A stretch of DNA of 64,000 nucleotides from an uncultured Roseibium sp. (GTDB lineage: Bacteria > Pseudomonadota > Alphaproteobacteria > Rhizobiales > Stappiaceae). Under the pieces are notes generated by a model, which saw only the letters and a program-made list of their open reading frames with translations, ran no database searches and was not told the origin of the DNA. The position numbers and the translations under genes are program-made. Location of the stretch: the NCBI RefSeq assembly GCF_947496995.1, contig NZ_CANMFD010000004.1, forward strand, positions 558,001 to 622,000. Reading direction: 5' to 3'. Positions 1 through 8,728 of the stretch are shown here, piece by piece (positions within the stretch are counted from its first letter, which is position 1; each line of letters starts with the position of its first letter).

Positions 1-299
1 GATGTGCGCGTCTTGTTACCGATAAGGCCATCGGGCACCAGCGCGCCGGCCTTGACGGCATTGAGACATTCCTGAATCCATACAACGTATTCATATGTAA
101 AATGATTGGCTTTAATCAGCTTGTTCTGATCCGCTGGTGCCATGAAACCGGTCAACGGCAGAGCATAGGCAAATTGAAATTCCTTCACCTGCTCCTGATA
201 CACGACAGTCTTGACGCCATCGACTTTGAGGCCACTGCCAAAGATGCGATTCAAGGACCTCTGTACCCACTTGATGTATTGCGCGTCCGATATCGACAT
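1..299 (-). CDS. Peptidoglycan-binding-repeat protein, C-terminus cut by window edge
   Basis: The first 99 codons are visible and the frame stays open to the window edge. Two repeats resemble the peptidoglycan-binding (PGRP/PG_binding_1) fold. The first (about residues 8-65) has a WVQRSLN helix, a KVDG turn and a KEFQFAYALPLTG segment. The second starts at YVVWIQECLN (about residue 70) and continues to VPDGLIGNKTRTS. This follows the family rhythm of Q..L, DG..G..T, then V..FQ and G. The ATG is preceded by a good ribosome-binding site, GGAAAGGA, at about 6 bases. No signal peptide is visible. Members of this family are often fused to cell-wall hydrolases or peptidases, and such a domain could lie beyond the edge. 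The fold is an inference from the pattern. Confidence 0.6.
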   Translation of the reverse strand, partial: MSISDAQYIKWVQRSLNRIFGSGLKVDGVKTVVYQEQVKEFQFAYALPLTGFMAPADQNKLIKANHFTYEYVVWIQECLNAVKAGALVPDGLIGNKTRT

Positions 300-386
300 C
301 AAAATTCCTTTCCGTTGAAAAACCGGAAGTGAAAAGGACTAAATTGGACATTTCAAAAAAGAGGTTACCTTGGGGCCGGGACAATG

Positions 387-406
387 AATGTGTTACCGGT
401 CACATT
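387..406. promoter_or_regulatory. CRP/FNR-like palindrome
   Basis: AATGTG and CACATT are inverted around eight bases, which matches the TGTGA-N6-TCACA layout of CRP-family sites except at one inner position. It lies about 90 bases upstream of the peptidoglycan-binding gene and just past the end of the GntR gene. A role in driving the former is a guess. Confidence 0.3.
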
Positions 407-515
407 CGGTCCGTTACGAACCGGATGCGATTGTCTTCCTGCGGGCCCTGCCCAAACATCTGAGGAAAGAATAGTACTCTTCGAGGACCGATTCCGATCC
501 GAGCGGACCGACCGA

Positions 516-1172
516 TTATTCAGCCGCCGGCTTGAGACGGGCGATCAGATGGTGGAACTTCTCCCCCTGAACCGACACATGCTGCCGGATTGCCTCGGCG
601 GCTCTTTCGCCGTCTCCGTCGCCTATGGCGGCAACGATCGCCTCGTGTTCCGCCATCGACTGGCTCATGCGCCCGCGAACGCGCAACTGCACCCTGCGGA
701 AGGGCTGCAGGCGGCGTTGAAGGCGGAGGCATTCCTGCTCCAGAAAGGCATTGCCGGACTGCCGGTAGAGGATCGCGTGAAAGCGCTCGTTCTCACGGTA
801 GTAGGTGTCGGTGTCCAGCACTTCGACGACTGACTTGCAGCGCCTGTTTGCATCGAGAAGGTCATTGAAGCCTTCGTCCGATATGCGCGAGGCGGCCAGC
901 CTGGCGCAAACCGCTTCAAGCTCGGCCATGACCTCGAACATTTCCAGAAGCTCAACAGGTCCGGGCTGACGGACGAACACGCCCCTGCGCGGGATCTGCA
1001 CAACCAGACCGGATTGTGTAAGCCTTTGTAAAGCCTCGCGAACGGGTGTTCTGGAAACCGAGAAACGGTTGGCCAGCTGGACCTCGTCCAGTCTCTCGCC
1101 ATCGGCGAAAGTACCGTCGAAAATCAGTCCTTCCAGATCGTCGGCAATACAGTCGGCACGTCTTCGTTCCAT
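516..1172 (-). CDS. matR: GntR/FCD-family regulator of malonate genes (MatR-like)
   Basis: A 218-residue one-component regulator of the FadR/FCD branch of GntR. The winged helix-turn-helix is residues 10-70, with the recognition stretch VSRTPVREALQRLTQSGL and the wing RRGVFVR. The all-helical FCD ligand domain follows (about 80-210), with the typical ENERFH motif and late histidines in MAEHEAI and RQHV that usually hold a metal. It is divergent from a TRAP-matAB operon. The shared promoter region holds a TCTTGTATACAA palindrome closely resembling the operator described for rhizobial MatR. By analogy it would respond to malonate or malonyl-CoA. Family assignment is firm; the MatR identity rests on gene context and operator. 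Confidence 0.85.
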   Translation of the reverse strand: MERRRADCIADDLEGLIFDGTFADGERLDEVQLANRFSVSRTPVREALQRLTQSGLVVQIPRRGVFVRQPGPVELLEMFEVMAELEAVCARLAASRISDEGFNDLLDANRRCKSVVEVLDTDTYYRENERFHAILYRQSGNAFLEQECLRLQRRLQPFRRVQLRVRGRMSQSMAEHEAIVAAIGDGDGERAAEAIRQHVSVQGEKFHHLIARLKPAAE

Positions 1173-1217
1173 GATGTTGCATTTAGCATAAGCTTATATC
1201 GCGTGCAATATTGTCAT

Positions 1218-1231
1218 TCTTGTATACAAAA
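1218..1231. promoter_or_regulatory. MatR-type operator
   Basis: The sequence TCTTGTATACAAAA contains the perfect palindrome TTGTATACAA. It is close to the TCTTGTATACACGA site reported for MatR of Rhizobium. It lies between the divergent regulator and transporter genes, directly upstream of the -35 box of the operon. Confidence 0.6.
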
Positions 1232-1235
1232 AGGC

Positions 1236-1266
1236 TTGACAAAAAAACATGGCTTGAGGGTAAGAT
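1236..1266 (+). promoter_or_regulatory. Putative promoter of the malonate operon
   Basis: TTGACA (1236-1241) and TAAGAT (1261-1266) form -35 and -10 candidates with a long 19-base spacer. The start codon of the binding-protein gene follows about 40 bases later, behind a strong GGGAGGAA ribosome-binding site. Confidence 0.4.
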
Positions 1267-1308
1267 CAGGTCCCGGTCCCAGAACCGGAACTTCCAGGGA
1301 GGAATAAA

Positions 1309-2295
1309 ATGAACTTCAAACTCTCAGCGTCCGTCGCGGCCGTGGCGCTTTTCGCCGGCGCGCTTACGGCAAACGCCACAGAATTGCGCCTGTCGCATCA
1401 GTGGTCGAACGGCGATGTCCGTCACAAGGTTGCCCAGATGGTCGCCGATGACGTTGCCGCCGCGGATGTCGACCTCGACATCAAGATTTTCCCCTCGCAG
1501 TCGCTCCTGAAGGCGCGCGAGCAGTACAAGCCGCTCAGCCGCGGCCTTCTCGACATGACTGTCCTGCCGCTCAGCTATGCAGGTGGACAGCAGCCGGCAT
1601 ACAATCTCACCCTCATGCCGGGTCTGGTGAAGAACCACGATCACGCTGCACGGCTGAACGAAAGCCCGTTCATGGACGCCATTGAGGAGATCATGGCCGA
1701 AGATGACGTGATGGTCCTCGTCCATGGCTACCTGGCGGGTGGTTTTGCCGGCAAGGAAAAATGCATCACCAAGCCTGACGACATGCCGGGCCTTCAGACC
1801 CGTGCCGCCGGCAAGGCTTTCGAACAGATGCTTGCAGGCGCAGGTGCATCCATCGCCTCCATGTCCTCGTCGGAAATCTACAACGCCATGCAGTCCGGCG
1901 TGCTGGATGCGGCGAATACGTCCTCATCATCCTTCGTCAGCTACCGGATCTATGAGCAGGTCTCCTGCTACACTCCTGCCGGAGAATATGCGCTTTGGTT
2001 CATGTACCAGCCGCTTCTCATGAACAAGTCCACCTTCGAGGGGCTGACGGAGGACCAGCAGAAGGCCCTTCTTTCCGCCTCCGAAAAGGCACAGGCTTTT
2101 TATCTTGAAGAAGCCAAGAAGGAAGATGCTGCGTCGGCTCAGGTTTTCCGCGACAATGACGTGGAAATCGCGGCCATGACGGAAGAAGACTTCGAAGCCT
2201 GGCGGGCCCTGGCCAAGGAAACGTCCTACAAGGCGTTTGTGGAGGAGACTCCCAATGGACAGCAGCTTCTCGACCTGGCGCTGTCGGTCAACTGA
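1309..2295 (+). CDS. TRAP transporter solute-binding protein DctP family (malonate)
   Basis: A 328-residue periplasmic binding protein of the DctP family, the extracytoplasmic receptor of a TRAP transporter. The signal peptide is residues 1-23 with cleavage at about ANA-TELR. The mature part starts with LRLSHQWSNGD, typical of DctP, and the central stretch QTRAAGKAFEQMLAGAGA is where the conserved arginine contacts a carboxylate. It is first in an operon with the two membrane subunits and the malonate enzymes, so malonate is the likely substrate, comparable to MatPQM of Sinorhizobium. A stem-loop follows the stop codon. Family is certain; the substrate comes from context. Confidence 0.88.
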   Translation: MNFKLSASVAAVALFAGALTANATELRLSHQWSNGDVRHKVAQMVADDVAAADVDLDIKIFPSQSLLKAREQYKPLSRGLLDMTVLPLSYAGGQQPAYNLTLMPGLVKNHDHAARLNESPFMDAIEEIMAEDDVMVLVHGYLAGGFAGKEKCITKPDDMPGLQTRAAGKAFEQMLAGAGASIASMSSSEIYNAMQSGVLDAANTSSSSFVSYRIYEQVSCYTPAGEYALWFMYQPLLMNKSTFEGLTEDQQKALLSASEKAQAFYLEEAKKEDAASAQVFRDNDVEIAAMTEEDFEAWRALAKETSYKAFVEETPNGQQLLDLALSVN

Positions 2296-2317
2296 CGCGC
2301 TTGAACATGACCTGATC

Positions 2318-2340
2318 CGGGGCGGCAGTCTGCCGCCCCG
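2318..2340 (+). promoter_or_regulatory. Intercistronic stem-loop after TRAP binding-protein gene
   Basis: CGGGGCGGCA and TGCCGCCCCG form a perfect 10-base-pair stem with a 3-base loop. No T-run follows. This suggests an mRNA-stabilising or partial-processing hairpin rather than a terminator, keeping the binding protein more abundant than the membrane subunits. Confidence 0.6.
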
Positions 2341-2380
2341 CAAAACGCCTTCTACCCGATTTCATTCGAAGGAGTGACCC

Positions 2381-2929
2381 ATGGCGGGCCACAGTACGGC
2401 TGCGGTTGCGTATGCCGGCAACAATCCCTTTCTGCGCGGCGTTGCGGCGATCTCGACTGTCGCCGGCTGGTGTTCGGCTGCGATGATCGTCATTGCTGTC
2501 GCAATCACCTGCCAGATGATATTCGTCCGTTTCGTGCTGAACGCTTCCACCGTGTGGCAGACCGAAGCCGTCATCTATCTCGTCATCGCCGCCACGCTTG
2601 TCGGCCTTCCCTATGTCCAGCGCCTGCGCGGGCATGTGAATGTCGATCTGTTTCCATTGTCGCTCGGCCCGCGCGCAAGATATTTTCTTGCCTGCCTCAC
2701 GCTTTCCACCTCGTCCCTGATCGTCGCCGTAATGCTCTACTACGGCTTTGAATACTGGTACTTTGCCTGGGCGCGCGGCTGGACATCGGACACGGTCTGG
2801 GGCGTCAGGCTCTGGATCCCTTACCTGTCGATCCCGGTGGGCTTCGGCCTGCTCCTTTTGCAACTGGTCGCGGATCTCTTTGCCGTCCTGGCCGGACTGG
2901 AAAAACCGTTCGGACTGGAGGACGCCTGA
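2381..2929 (+). CDS. TRAP transporter small membrane subunit DctQ family
   Basis: A 182-residue protein with four predicted membrane segments, the size and topology of DctQ subunits. The segments lie at about residues 22-47, 62-78, 105-125 and 148-170. The loop YVQRLRGHVNVDLF is characteristic: DctQ proteins usually have HV.vD after the second helix. It pairs with the large subunit encoded next. The ATG is preceded by AAGGAGTG. The next gene starts on the last base of the stop codon, so the two are translationally coupled. Confidence 0.88.
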   Translation: MAGHSTAAVAYAGNNPFLRGVAAISTVAGWCSAAMIVIAVAITCQMIFVRFVLNASTVWQTEAVIYLVIAATLVGLPYVQRLRGHVNVDLFPLSLGPRARYFLACLTLSTSSLIVAVMLYYGFEYWYFAWARGWTSDTVWGVRLWIPYLSIPVGFGLLLLQLVADLFAVLAGLEKPFGLEDA

Positions 2930-4245
2930 TGGACCCGCTTTTTCTCGGACTGCTGGTTGCCGTAACCACAATTCTTGTCCTGTTTTCCGGCGTCTCGGTC
3001 GCCATCGGTCTGCTGATCGTCTCCGCCGGTTTCCTGCTTGCTTTCGACGGTGCGCGTTCCCTTGAGCTGATGCCGGAGATCTTTTTCGGCAAGCTCGACA
3101 ATTTTGCGCTCCTCTCGATCCCGATGTTCATCATCATGGGGGCCTCGATCGCCTCCACCCGGGCCGGTGCGGACCTTTACGAAGCGCTCGAACGCTGGCT
3201 GACGCGCATTCCCGGCGGTCTGGTGGTCTCCAATCTCGGCGCCTGCGCCCTGTTTGCCGCCATGTCGGGCTCGTCCCCCGCGACCTGCGCCGCCATCGGC
3301 AAGATGGGCATTCCGGAAATGCGCAAGCGTGGCTATCCCGATGGCGTCGCCGCCGGGTCCATCGCCGCCGGCGGCACCCTGGGCATTCTCATCCCGCCGT
3401 CGGTCACCATGATCGTCTACGGCATCGCAACGGAAACATCGATCGGCCGCCTGTTCCTGGCCGGTGTCATTCCCGGCCTGATGCTGATGGGCCTGTTCAT
3501 GGCCTGGTCGCTTTATTCGACCTGGCGGAGCGGCAATGCCAGTGTCCTGAGCGCGGGCAGCTATTCCTGGAAACAGAGATTCGAGATCCTGCCTCGCGTC
3601 CTGCCTTTCCTGGCAATCATTCTCGGTGTTCTCTACGCCATGTACGGAGGTGTCGCGACGCCTTCGGAAACCGCGGCCGTGGGTGCGCTGTTGTGCCTGT
3701 TGATCGCCATGATCATCTACAAGCTCTGGAGCCCGGCCGCCTTGTGGGTCGTTCTGCGCGACAGCACCAAGGAAAGCGTGATGATCCTGTTCATCATCGC
3801 CGCCGCGGGTGTCTTCTCCTACATGCTGTCCTCGCTGTTCATCACCCAGGCCATCGCGGAATGGATCGGAACGCTTGACGTCAACCGCTGGATCCTGATG
3901 GCGGCGATCAACGGGTTCCTGCTGATCGCCGGCTTTTTCCTGCCGCCGGTCGCGGTGATCCTGATGGCCGCACCGATTCTCCTGCCGATCATTGTGGCGG
4001 CCAACTTCGACCCGGTCTGGTTCGCCGTCGTGTTGACCATCAACATGGAAATCGGCCTGATTTCCCCTCCCGTCGGCCTCAACCTTTATGTTATCAACGG
4101 CATCGCGCCGGATATTTCGCTGAAAACCATCCTCACCGGCTCACTGCCATTCGTGGGCTGCATGGTTCTGGCGATCTTTCTGCTGTGCCTGTTTCCGGAT
4201 CTGGCCACCTGGCTGCCCGATACTGTCATGGGAGCACCTAGATGA
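2929..4245 (+). CDS. TRAP transporter large permease DctM family
   Basis: A 438-residue, highly hydrophobic protein of the DctM family, the channel-forming subunit that couples solute entry to the sodium gradient. Family hallmarks are FAAMSGSSPATCAAIGKMGIPEM, whose SGSS-A core recurs in DctM, and GGTLGILIPPSVTMIVYG in the first half. The second half carries NMEIGLISPPVGLNLYV. About 12 membrane segments are expected. The start overlaps the DctQ stop by one base and the stop overlaps the following matA start as ATGA, so the transporter and the decarboxylase are one transcription unit. Confidence 0.9.
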   Translation: MDPLFLGLLVAVTTILVLFSGVSVAIGLLIVSAGFLLAFDGARSLELMPEIFFGKLDNFALLSIPMFIIMGASIASTRAGADLYEALERWLTRIPGGLVVSNLGACALFAAMSGSSPATCAAIGKMGIPEMRKRGYPDGVAAGSIAAGGTLGILIPPSVTMIVYGIATETSIGRLFLAGVIPGLMLMGLFMAWSLYSTWRSGNASVLSAGSYSWKQRFEILPRVLPFLAIILGVLYAMYGGVATPSETAAVGALLCLLIAMIIYKLWSPAALWVVLRDSTKESVMILFIIAAAGVFSYMLSSLFITQAIAEWIGTLDVNRWILMAAINGFLLIAGFFLPPVAVILMAAPILLPIIVAANFDPVWFAVVLTINMEIGLISPPVGLNLYVINGIAPDISLKTILTGSLPFVGCMVLAIFLLCLFPDLATWLPDTVMGAPR

Positions 4246-5489
4246 CATTTCTTGCGGACATCCTCTCAACGGTGTTCGAGAGAAGATATCGCTTCAGAAC
4301 GTCCGACAAGGCGGATGGCAGGCCGCTGGAGGCGCTTGTCGCCGACCTTATCGGCGCGACCGGCGAAGTCTCCGGCGTTACCATGGCCCGGCAGATCCTC
4401 AGCCGCTATGCCACTCTGGATGACGATGAGAAGCGCGCTTTCTTCCATCACCTCGCCGAGGACCTGACCATCTCGGCGCCCGCGGTGCGGGCCGCGCTGG
4501 AGGCTTATGAAAAAGGCCAGTCGAAAGCCAGCTACCGGGCCTTCATGGAAGCGTCCGAACCGCCGCGACAGGAGTTGATCCGCCGGCTCAACCAGGTCCC
4601 GGACGCGACGCGCTCGCTGGTCCGTATGCGCGAGGATCTCTTGCGCCTGGGTCGGGACGACGACGCCCTTCAGGCGCTGGATCTCGATTTCCGCCATCTC
4701 TTCGGAAGCTGGTTCAATCGCGGCTTCCTGGTGCTCAGGCCGATCAGTTGGGAAAGCCCGGCGCAATTGCTGGAAAAGATCATCGCCTATGAGGCGGTGC
4801 ATGCGATTGACAGCTGGGAAGACCTGAGGCGCCGCCTGGAACCGGCAGACCGCCGCTGCTTCGCCTTTCTCCATCCGGCAATGCCTGACGAGCCTCTGAT
4901 CTTTGTCGAGGTGGCGCTGACCAAGGGCGTCCCCGGATCGATCCAGGACCTGCTTGCCGGCGACCGCGAATTGATCGACGCCGAACGCGCGGATACGGCT
5001 GTCTTCTACTCGATTTCAAACTGTCAGGAGGGGCTCGCCGGGATTTCCTTCGGAAACTCTCTCATCAAGCAGGTCGTCACGGATCTTTCCATTGAATTGC
5101 CCGGCCTGAAGACATTCGTCACCCTCTCACCGATCCCCGGGCTTTTGCGCAAGCTCAAGAAAGACGGCAGAGCTTATGATCCCACCGACGACGAACGGAT
5201 GCGGAGCCTTGCTGCCAATTATCTTCTGACCGCCAAACGCGAGGACGAGCTGCCGCTTGATCCCGTTGCCCGGTTCCATCTCGGCAATGGAGCGCAAATA
5301 CATCAGGTTCATGCACGGGCCGACATTTCCGAAAAAGGCATGCAGCAGTCTGCCGGTGTCATGGTCAACTATCTCTATGACCTGTCGAAGGTCACGCAGA
5401 ACCATGAGCGTTTTGCCTCCAGCCACACCATCGCCGCCTCCTCGGAAATCCGGTCGCTGAGCGCGTCCGCCGAAGAAGCTCTCGTTTAG
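4242..5489 (+). CDS. matA: Malonyl-CoA decarboxylase
   Basis: This 415-residue enzyme decarboxylates malonyl-CoA to acetyl-CoA. The N-terminal helical domain covers about residues 1-150 and the C-terminal acetyltransferase-like catalytic domain the rest. Family motifs visible are RHLFGSWFNRGFL, the ISWESPA segment, VEVALTKGVPGSIQ, YSISNCQEGLAGISFGN-LIKQV (catalytic serine region), and FHLGNGAQIHQVHARAD with MVNYLYDL (catalytic histidine region). It overlaps the transporter gene as ATGA and is followed 11 bases later by the synthetase gene. With that partner it forms the two-step route from malonate to acetyl-CoA. Length matches bacterial MatA proteins. Confidence 0.93.
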   Translation: MTFLADILSTVFERRYRFRTSDKADGRPLEALVADLIGATGEVSGVTMARQILSRYATLDDDEKRAFFHHLAEDLTISAPAVRAALEAYEKGQSKASYRAFMEASEPPRQELIRRLNQVPDATRSLVRMREDLLRLGRDDDALQALDLDFRHLFGSWFNRGFLVLRPISWESPAQLLEKIIAYEAVHAIDSWEDLRRRLEPADRRCFAFLHPAMPDEPLIFVEVALTKGVPGSIQDLLAGDRELIDAERADTAVFYSISNCQEGLAGISFGNSLIKQVVTDLSIELPGLKTFVTLSPIPGLLRKLKKDGRAYDPTDDERMRSLAANYLLTAKREDELPLDPVARFHLGNGAQIHQVHARADISEKGMQQSAGVMVNYLYDLSKVTQNHERFASSHTIAASSEIRSLSASAEEALV

Positions 5490-5500
5490 GAATCCATACC

Positions 5501-7018
5501 ATGACCAACCCACTCTATGACCGGATGTTCGGCAAACATGCAGGCAAGGACACCCCGTTCCTTTACCTGCCGGGCGGGACTGTCCTGAGTCATGCGGACT
5601 TCCTGGGAAAGGCGGCTCGGATTGCCCATGTTCTGACGGAAAACGGACTGCAGCCGGGAGACCGCCTAGCCGCGCAGGTCGAAAAATCGCCCATGGCTTT
5701 GGCGCTCTATGCCGCCTGTGTCCAGGCCGGCGTCGTCTTCCTGCCGCTGAACACCGCCTACACCGTTGATGAGCTGAGTTATTTCATCGAAAACAGCGGC
5801 GCCAGAACGGTCATCTGCGATGACGCCCGCAAGATGTCGCTAGCGCCGGTTGCCGCCGAGATGAACGCGCGCATCGAAACGCTGAACGCCGACGGGACCG
5901 GCTCCCTGACCGCTCTCGCCGAGACCATGCCTGCGCAGTATCCGACCGTCGAGCGGAGCAAGGACGATCTCGCAGCCTTTCTCTACACCTCCGGTACCAC
6001 CGGCCGGTCGAAAGGCGCGATGCTGACGCAGGACAACCTCTTGTCCAACGCCGAGACACTTGCCGCACACTGGCGCTTCTCCGCTGACGATGTGCTGCTG
6101 CACGCCCTGCCGATCTTCCACACCCACGGCCTTTTCGTGGCGACCAACATCTCGCTGGAAGCCGGGTCATCGATGATTTTCCTGCCGAAGTTCGACGTGG
6201 ATGCAATGATCGAATGGATGCCCAGGGCGACCGTGATGATGGGGGTGCCGACCTTCTACACCCGGCTGCTGCAGGACCCCAGGTTCACCCGCGACCTGAC
6301 AAGCCACATGCGTCTGTTCATTTCCGGCAGTGCCCCCCTGCTTGCCGACACGCATCAGGAGTTCGAGAAACGAACCGGCCACCGCATCCTGGAACGCTAC
6401 GGGATGACCGAAACCAACATGAACACCTCCAACCCGTATGACGGCGAGCGCCGCGCCGGAACGGTCGGCTTTCCGCTGCCCGGTGTCGAGTTGAAGATCA
6501 CCGACCCGGAAAGCGGCGAGACACTGCCCCAAGGCACCGTCGGCCAGATCGAGGTCCGCGGACCCAACGTCTTCAAGGGTTATTGGCAAATGCCCGAGAA
6601 GACCGCGGCGGAACTTCGCGATGACGGGTTCTTCATCACCGGCGATCTCGGCCTGATCGACGCGGACGGTTATGTCCATATCGTCGGCCGCAACAAGGAC
6701 CTGATCATCTCCGGCGGCTACAACATCTATCCCAAGGAGATCGAACTGGTCCTCGATGACCAACCCGGTGTTCTGGAAAGCGCCGTCATCGGCGTTCCCC
6801 ATGCGGACTTCGGAGAGACGGTTCTCGGGCTCATCGTTCCGGCCCCCGGCCAGACGCCGGACCTCGATGCAATCATGAAGGCCGCCGGATCTTCACTCGC
6901 CCGCTTCAAGCACCCGCGCAAACTCGTCCTCGTCGACAGCCTGCCGCGCAATACGATGGGCAAGGTGCAAAAGAACATCCTCAGGGATCAATACGGCGAC
7001 ATGTTCGTGAGCGCATAA
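5501..7018 (+). CDS. matB: Malonyl-CoA synthetase
   Basis: A 505-residue acyl-CoA synthetase of the ANL superfamily that would activate malonate with ATP and CoA. The phosphate loop YTSGTTGRSKG is at about residues 162-172, the ERYGMTETN motif at about 297-305, the ITGDLG and GRNKDLIISGGYNIYP hinge region near 380-410, and the C-terminal catalytic lysine in LPRNTMGKVQKN at about 485. The short N-terminus and overall length fit MatB rather than long-chain synthetases. It is last in the malonate operon and is followed at once by a strong bidirectional-looking terminator. The product feeds the decarboxylase encoded directly upstream. Confidence 0.92.
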   Translation: MTNPLYDRMFGKHAGKDTPFLYLPGGTVLSHADFLGKAARIAHVLTENGLQPGDRLAAQVEKSPMALALYAACVQAGVVFLPLNTAYTVDELSYFIENSGARTVICDDARKMSLAPVAAEMNARIETLNADGTGSLTALAETMPAQYPTVERSKDDLAAFLYTSGTTGRSKGAMLTQDNLLSNAETLAAHWRFSADDVLLHALPIFHTHGLFVATNISLEAGSSMIFLPKFDVDAMIEWMPRATVMMGVPTFYTRLLQDPRFTRDLTSHMRLFISGSAPLLADTHQEFEKRTGHRILERYGMTETNMNTSNPYDGERRAGTVGFPLPGVELKITDPESGETLPQGTVGQIEVRGPNVFKGYWQMPEKTAAELRDDGFFITGDLGLIDADGYVHIVGRNKDLIISGGYNIYPKEIELVLDDQPGVLESAVIGVPHADFGETVLGLIVPAPGQTPDLDAIMKAAGSSLARFKHPRKLVLVDSLPRNTMGKVQKNILRDQYGDMFVSA

Positions 7019-7024
7019 AAAAAT

Positions 7025-7058
7025 CCGGCAGTCCACCCGCTGGGCGGAGGACTGCCGG
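7025..7058 (-). terminator. Rho-independent terminator between convergent genes
   Basis: CCGGCAGTCC and GGACTGCCGG make a perfect 10-base-pair stem with a 14-base loop. On the minus strand the stem is followed by seven Ts (7017-7023), giving an ideal terminator for the dihydroxyacetone kinase operon. On the plus strand the hairpin alone follows matB. Confidence 0.85.
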
Positions 7059-7070
7059 TAAGTTTCCCGC

Positions 7071-8717
7071 TCAAGCGCTCCGGGAGGATAGGAACGGCTG
7101 AGCGGCGAGCTGCTCGAAAAGGCGCGCGACTGCTTCGGCTCCAGGGTCGTTGTGGCCGGAAAGATTTGCCTCGGAGACATAGCTGGCGCGCCCGGCGCGT
7201 GCGCGCGTGATCCGGGCCGTGGCGTCTGCTCCCTGACGCGCCTCCCGCGCGGCTTCCCCGATGCCCTTGTCCAGCGCATTCAGCGCCGGCATCAGCGCAT
7301 CGATCATCGTCCGGTCTCCGGGCTGAGCACCGCCAACCTGCATGATCCGGTCAAGGCCCGCCTTCAGCGCGCCGATTTCGTTGCGCCCGCTGGACGAGGC
7401 ATCCCCTGCCGCCGCGAAAAAGATCGCCAGCAGAACACCGGACGAACCGCCCATGGTCTGACTGAGTTCGAGGCCGATCGCCCGGTAGAGCTGGGTGAGA
7501 TCGGCAAGCGGCAGCCGCTCGAGCGCCTTGATCAGCGCCCGTGCCGCCGTCGCCAGCGTATTGCCGGTATCACCGTCTCCGGATTTGGCATCGAGCGCGT
7601 TCAGGTCGGCCTCGGCTGCAATCAGGATATTGCAGCAATTCTCGATGAACGCGCGCATCTCCGGGTTCTTTGAAGGAAGCGGCTGAATGGGCGCCAGTCC
7701 GTCCGGCAGGGGCAGGATGGAAACCGGCCCCAGCGCCAGGCAGCCGGGCCAGACCCACGGCGCCACCGGAGCCTGGAGCGCCGCCTCGTCCGACTTGCTC
7801 ACCGGCAGCAGCGATACGGAGAAACCGTGCATGTCCAGCGAGGTCATCATCTCGGCCGGCCCGATCAGCCAGCGGATCTGTCCGCCGATGCGCGACAGGG
7901 TCAGTTCTTCTGCGAGCACCGCCATTTCAAGCGGTGTCGTTCCCCCGAGATTGTTCAGAAGCGCCACATGCGGTCCCGGGACCAGATTGGGCGCAAGCCG
8001 GTCGACCACCATTGCCATGGCCGCCTTGGCGTTGGAAAAATCCACCTGCTCGACACCGGCCTCACCGTGGATGCCCAGGCCAAGTTCCGCCTTGCCCATT
8101 TCAATCCGCGCCTCTCTCGGAGACCCCGGGATCGTGCAAGTGTCAAGGGACATGCCGATGGAGATCGCTCCGCCGATCACGCGCTGCGCGGTCTCATACA
8201 CTGTCTCCAGATCCGCCCCCTGGTCAGCCAGCGCACCGGCAATCTTGTGCACGAACAGCGTTCCGGCAACCCCGCGCGCCTGCGGCAGGTCCGGCAGGGC
8301 GACATCGTCATCGACGATCACCATCTTGACCTTCAGACCGAAAGCCCGCGCCCGTTCGGCCGCCAGGCCGAAATTCAGCCGGTCGCCGGTATAATTCTTG
8401 ACGATCAGAAGACAGCCTGCCTTGCCGGTAACCGCCAGAATACCGGCAAGCACCGCATCCACCGATGGCGAGGCGAAAACCTCGCCGCAGACGGCAGCCG
8501 TCAACATGCCCTGACCGACAAAACCGGCATGACTGGGCTCGTGTCCCGAGCCGCCGCCGGAAACCAGCGCGACCTTGGATTTGTCCCAGTCGGTGCGCAC
8601 CACCACCTTGATATGCGGGTAGCCGTCGAGGCGGGCAAGACGCCCCCCGGCCGTCCGCAAGGTCCCGTCGATGGCCTCGGTGACGAGCGTTTCCTTAGAG
8701 TTGATGAACTGCTTCAT
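7071..8717 (-). CDS. ATP-dependent dihydroxyacetone kinase, DhaK-DhaL fusion
   Basis: A 548-residue single-chain kinase. Residues 1-330 are DhaK-like: VALVSGGGSGHEPSHAGFVG binds substrate, and GLGIHGEAG carries the histidine that forms the hemiaminal with dihydroxyacetone. Residues 355-548 are DhaL-like: NALDAKSGDGDTGNT supplies the aspartates that hold Mg-ATP, and GGSSGVLLAIFF is the second nucleotide loop. Fusion of the two parts indicates the ATP-dependent type, not the PEP-dependent one. The start is preceded by GAGGAG that overlaps the upstream stop codon. It is last in the ABC operon, so the transported compound is probably dihydroxyacetone or is converted to a triose or related ketose or aldose. 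Confidence 0.9.
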   Translation of the reverse strand: MKQFINSKETLVTEAIDGTLRTAGGRLARLDGYPHIKVVVRTDWDKSKVALVSGGGSGHEPSHAGFVGQGMLTAAVCGEVFASPSVDAVLAGILAVTGKAGCLLIVKNYTGDRLNFGLAAERARAFGLKVKMVIVDDDVALPDLPQARGVAGTLFVHKIAGALADQGADLETVYETAQRVIGGAISIGMSLDTCTIPGSPREARIEMGKAELGLGIHGEAGVEQVDFSNAKAAMAMVVDRLAPNLVPGPHVALLNNLGGTTPLEMAVLAEELTLSRIGGQIRWLIGPAEMMTSLDMHGFSVSLLPVSKSDEAALQAPVAPWVWPGCLALGPVSILPLPDGLAPIQPLPSKNPEMRAFIENCCNILIAAEADLNALDAKSGDGDTGNTLATAARALIKALERLPLADLTQLYRAIGLELSQTMGGSSGVLLAIFFAAAGDASSSGRNEIGALKAGLDRIMQVGGAQPGDRTMIDALMPALNALDKGIGEAAREARQGADATARITRARAGRASYVSEANLSGHNDPGAEAVARLFEQLAAQPFLSSRSA

Positions 8718-8728
8718 ATCCCGTCTCC

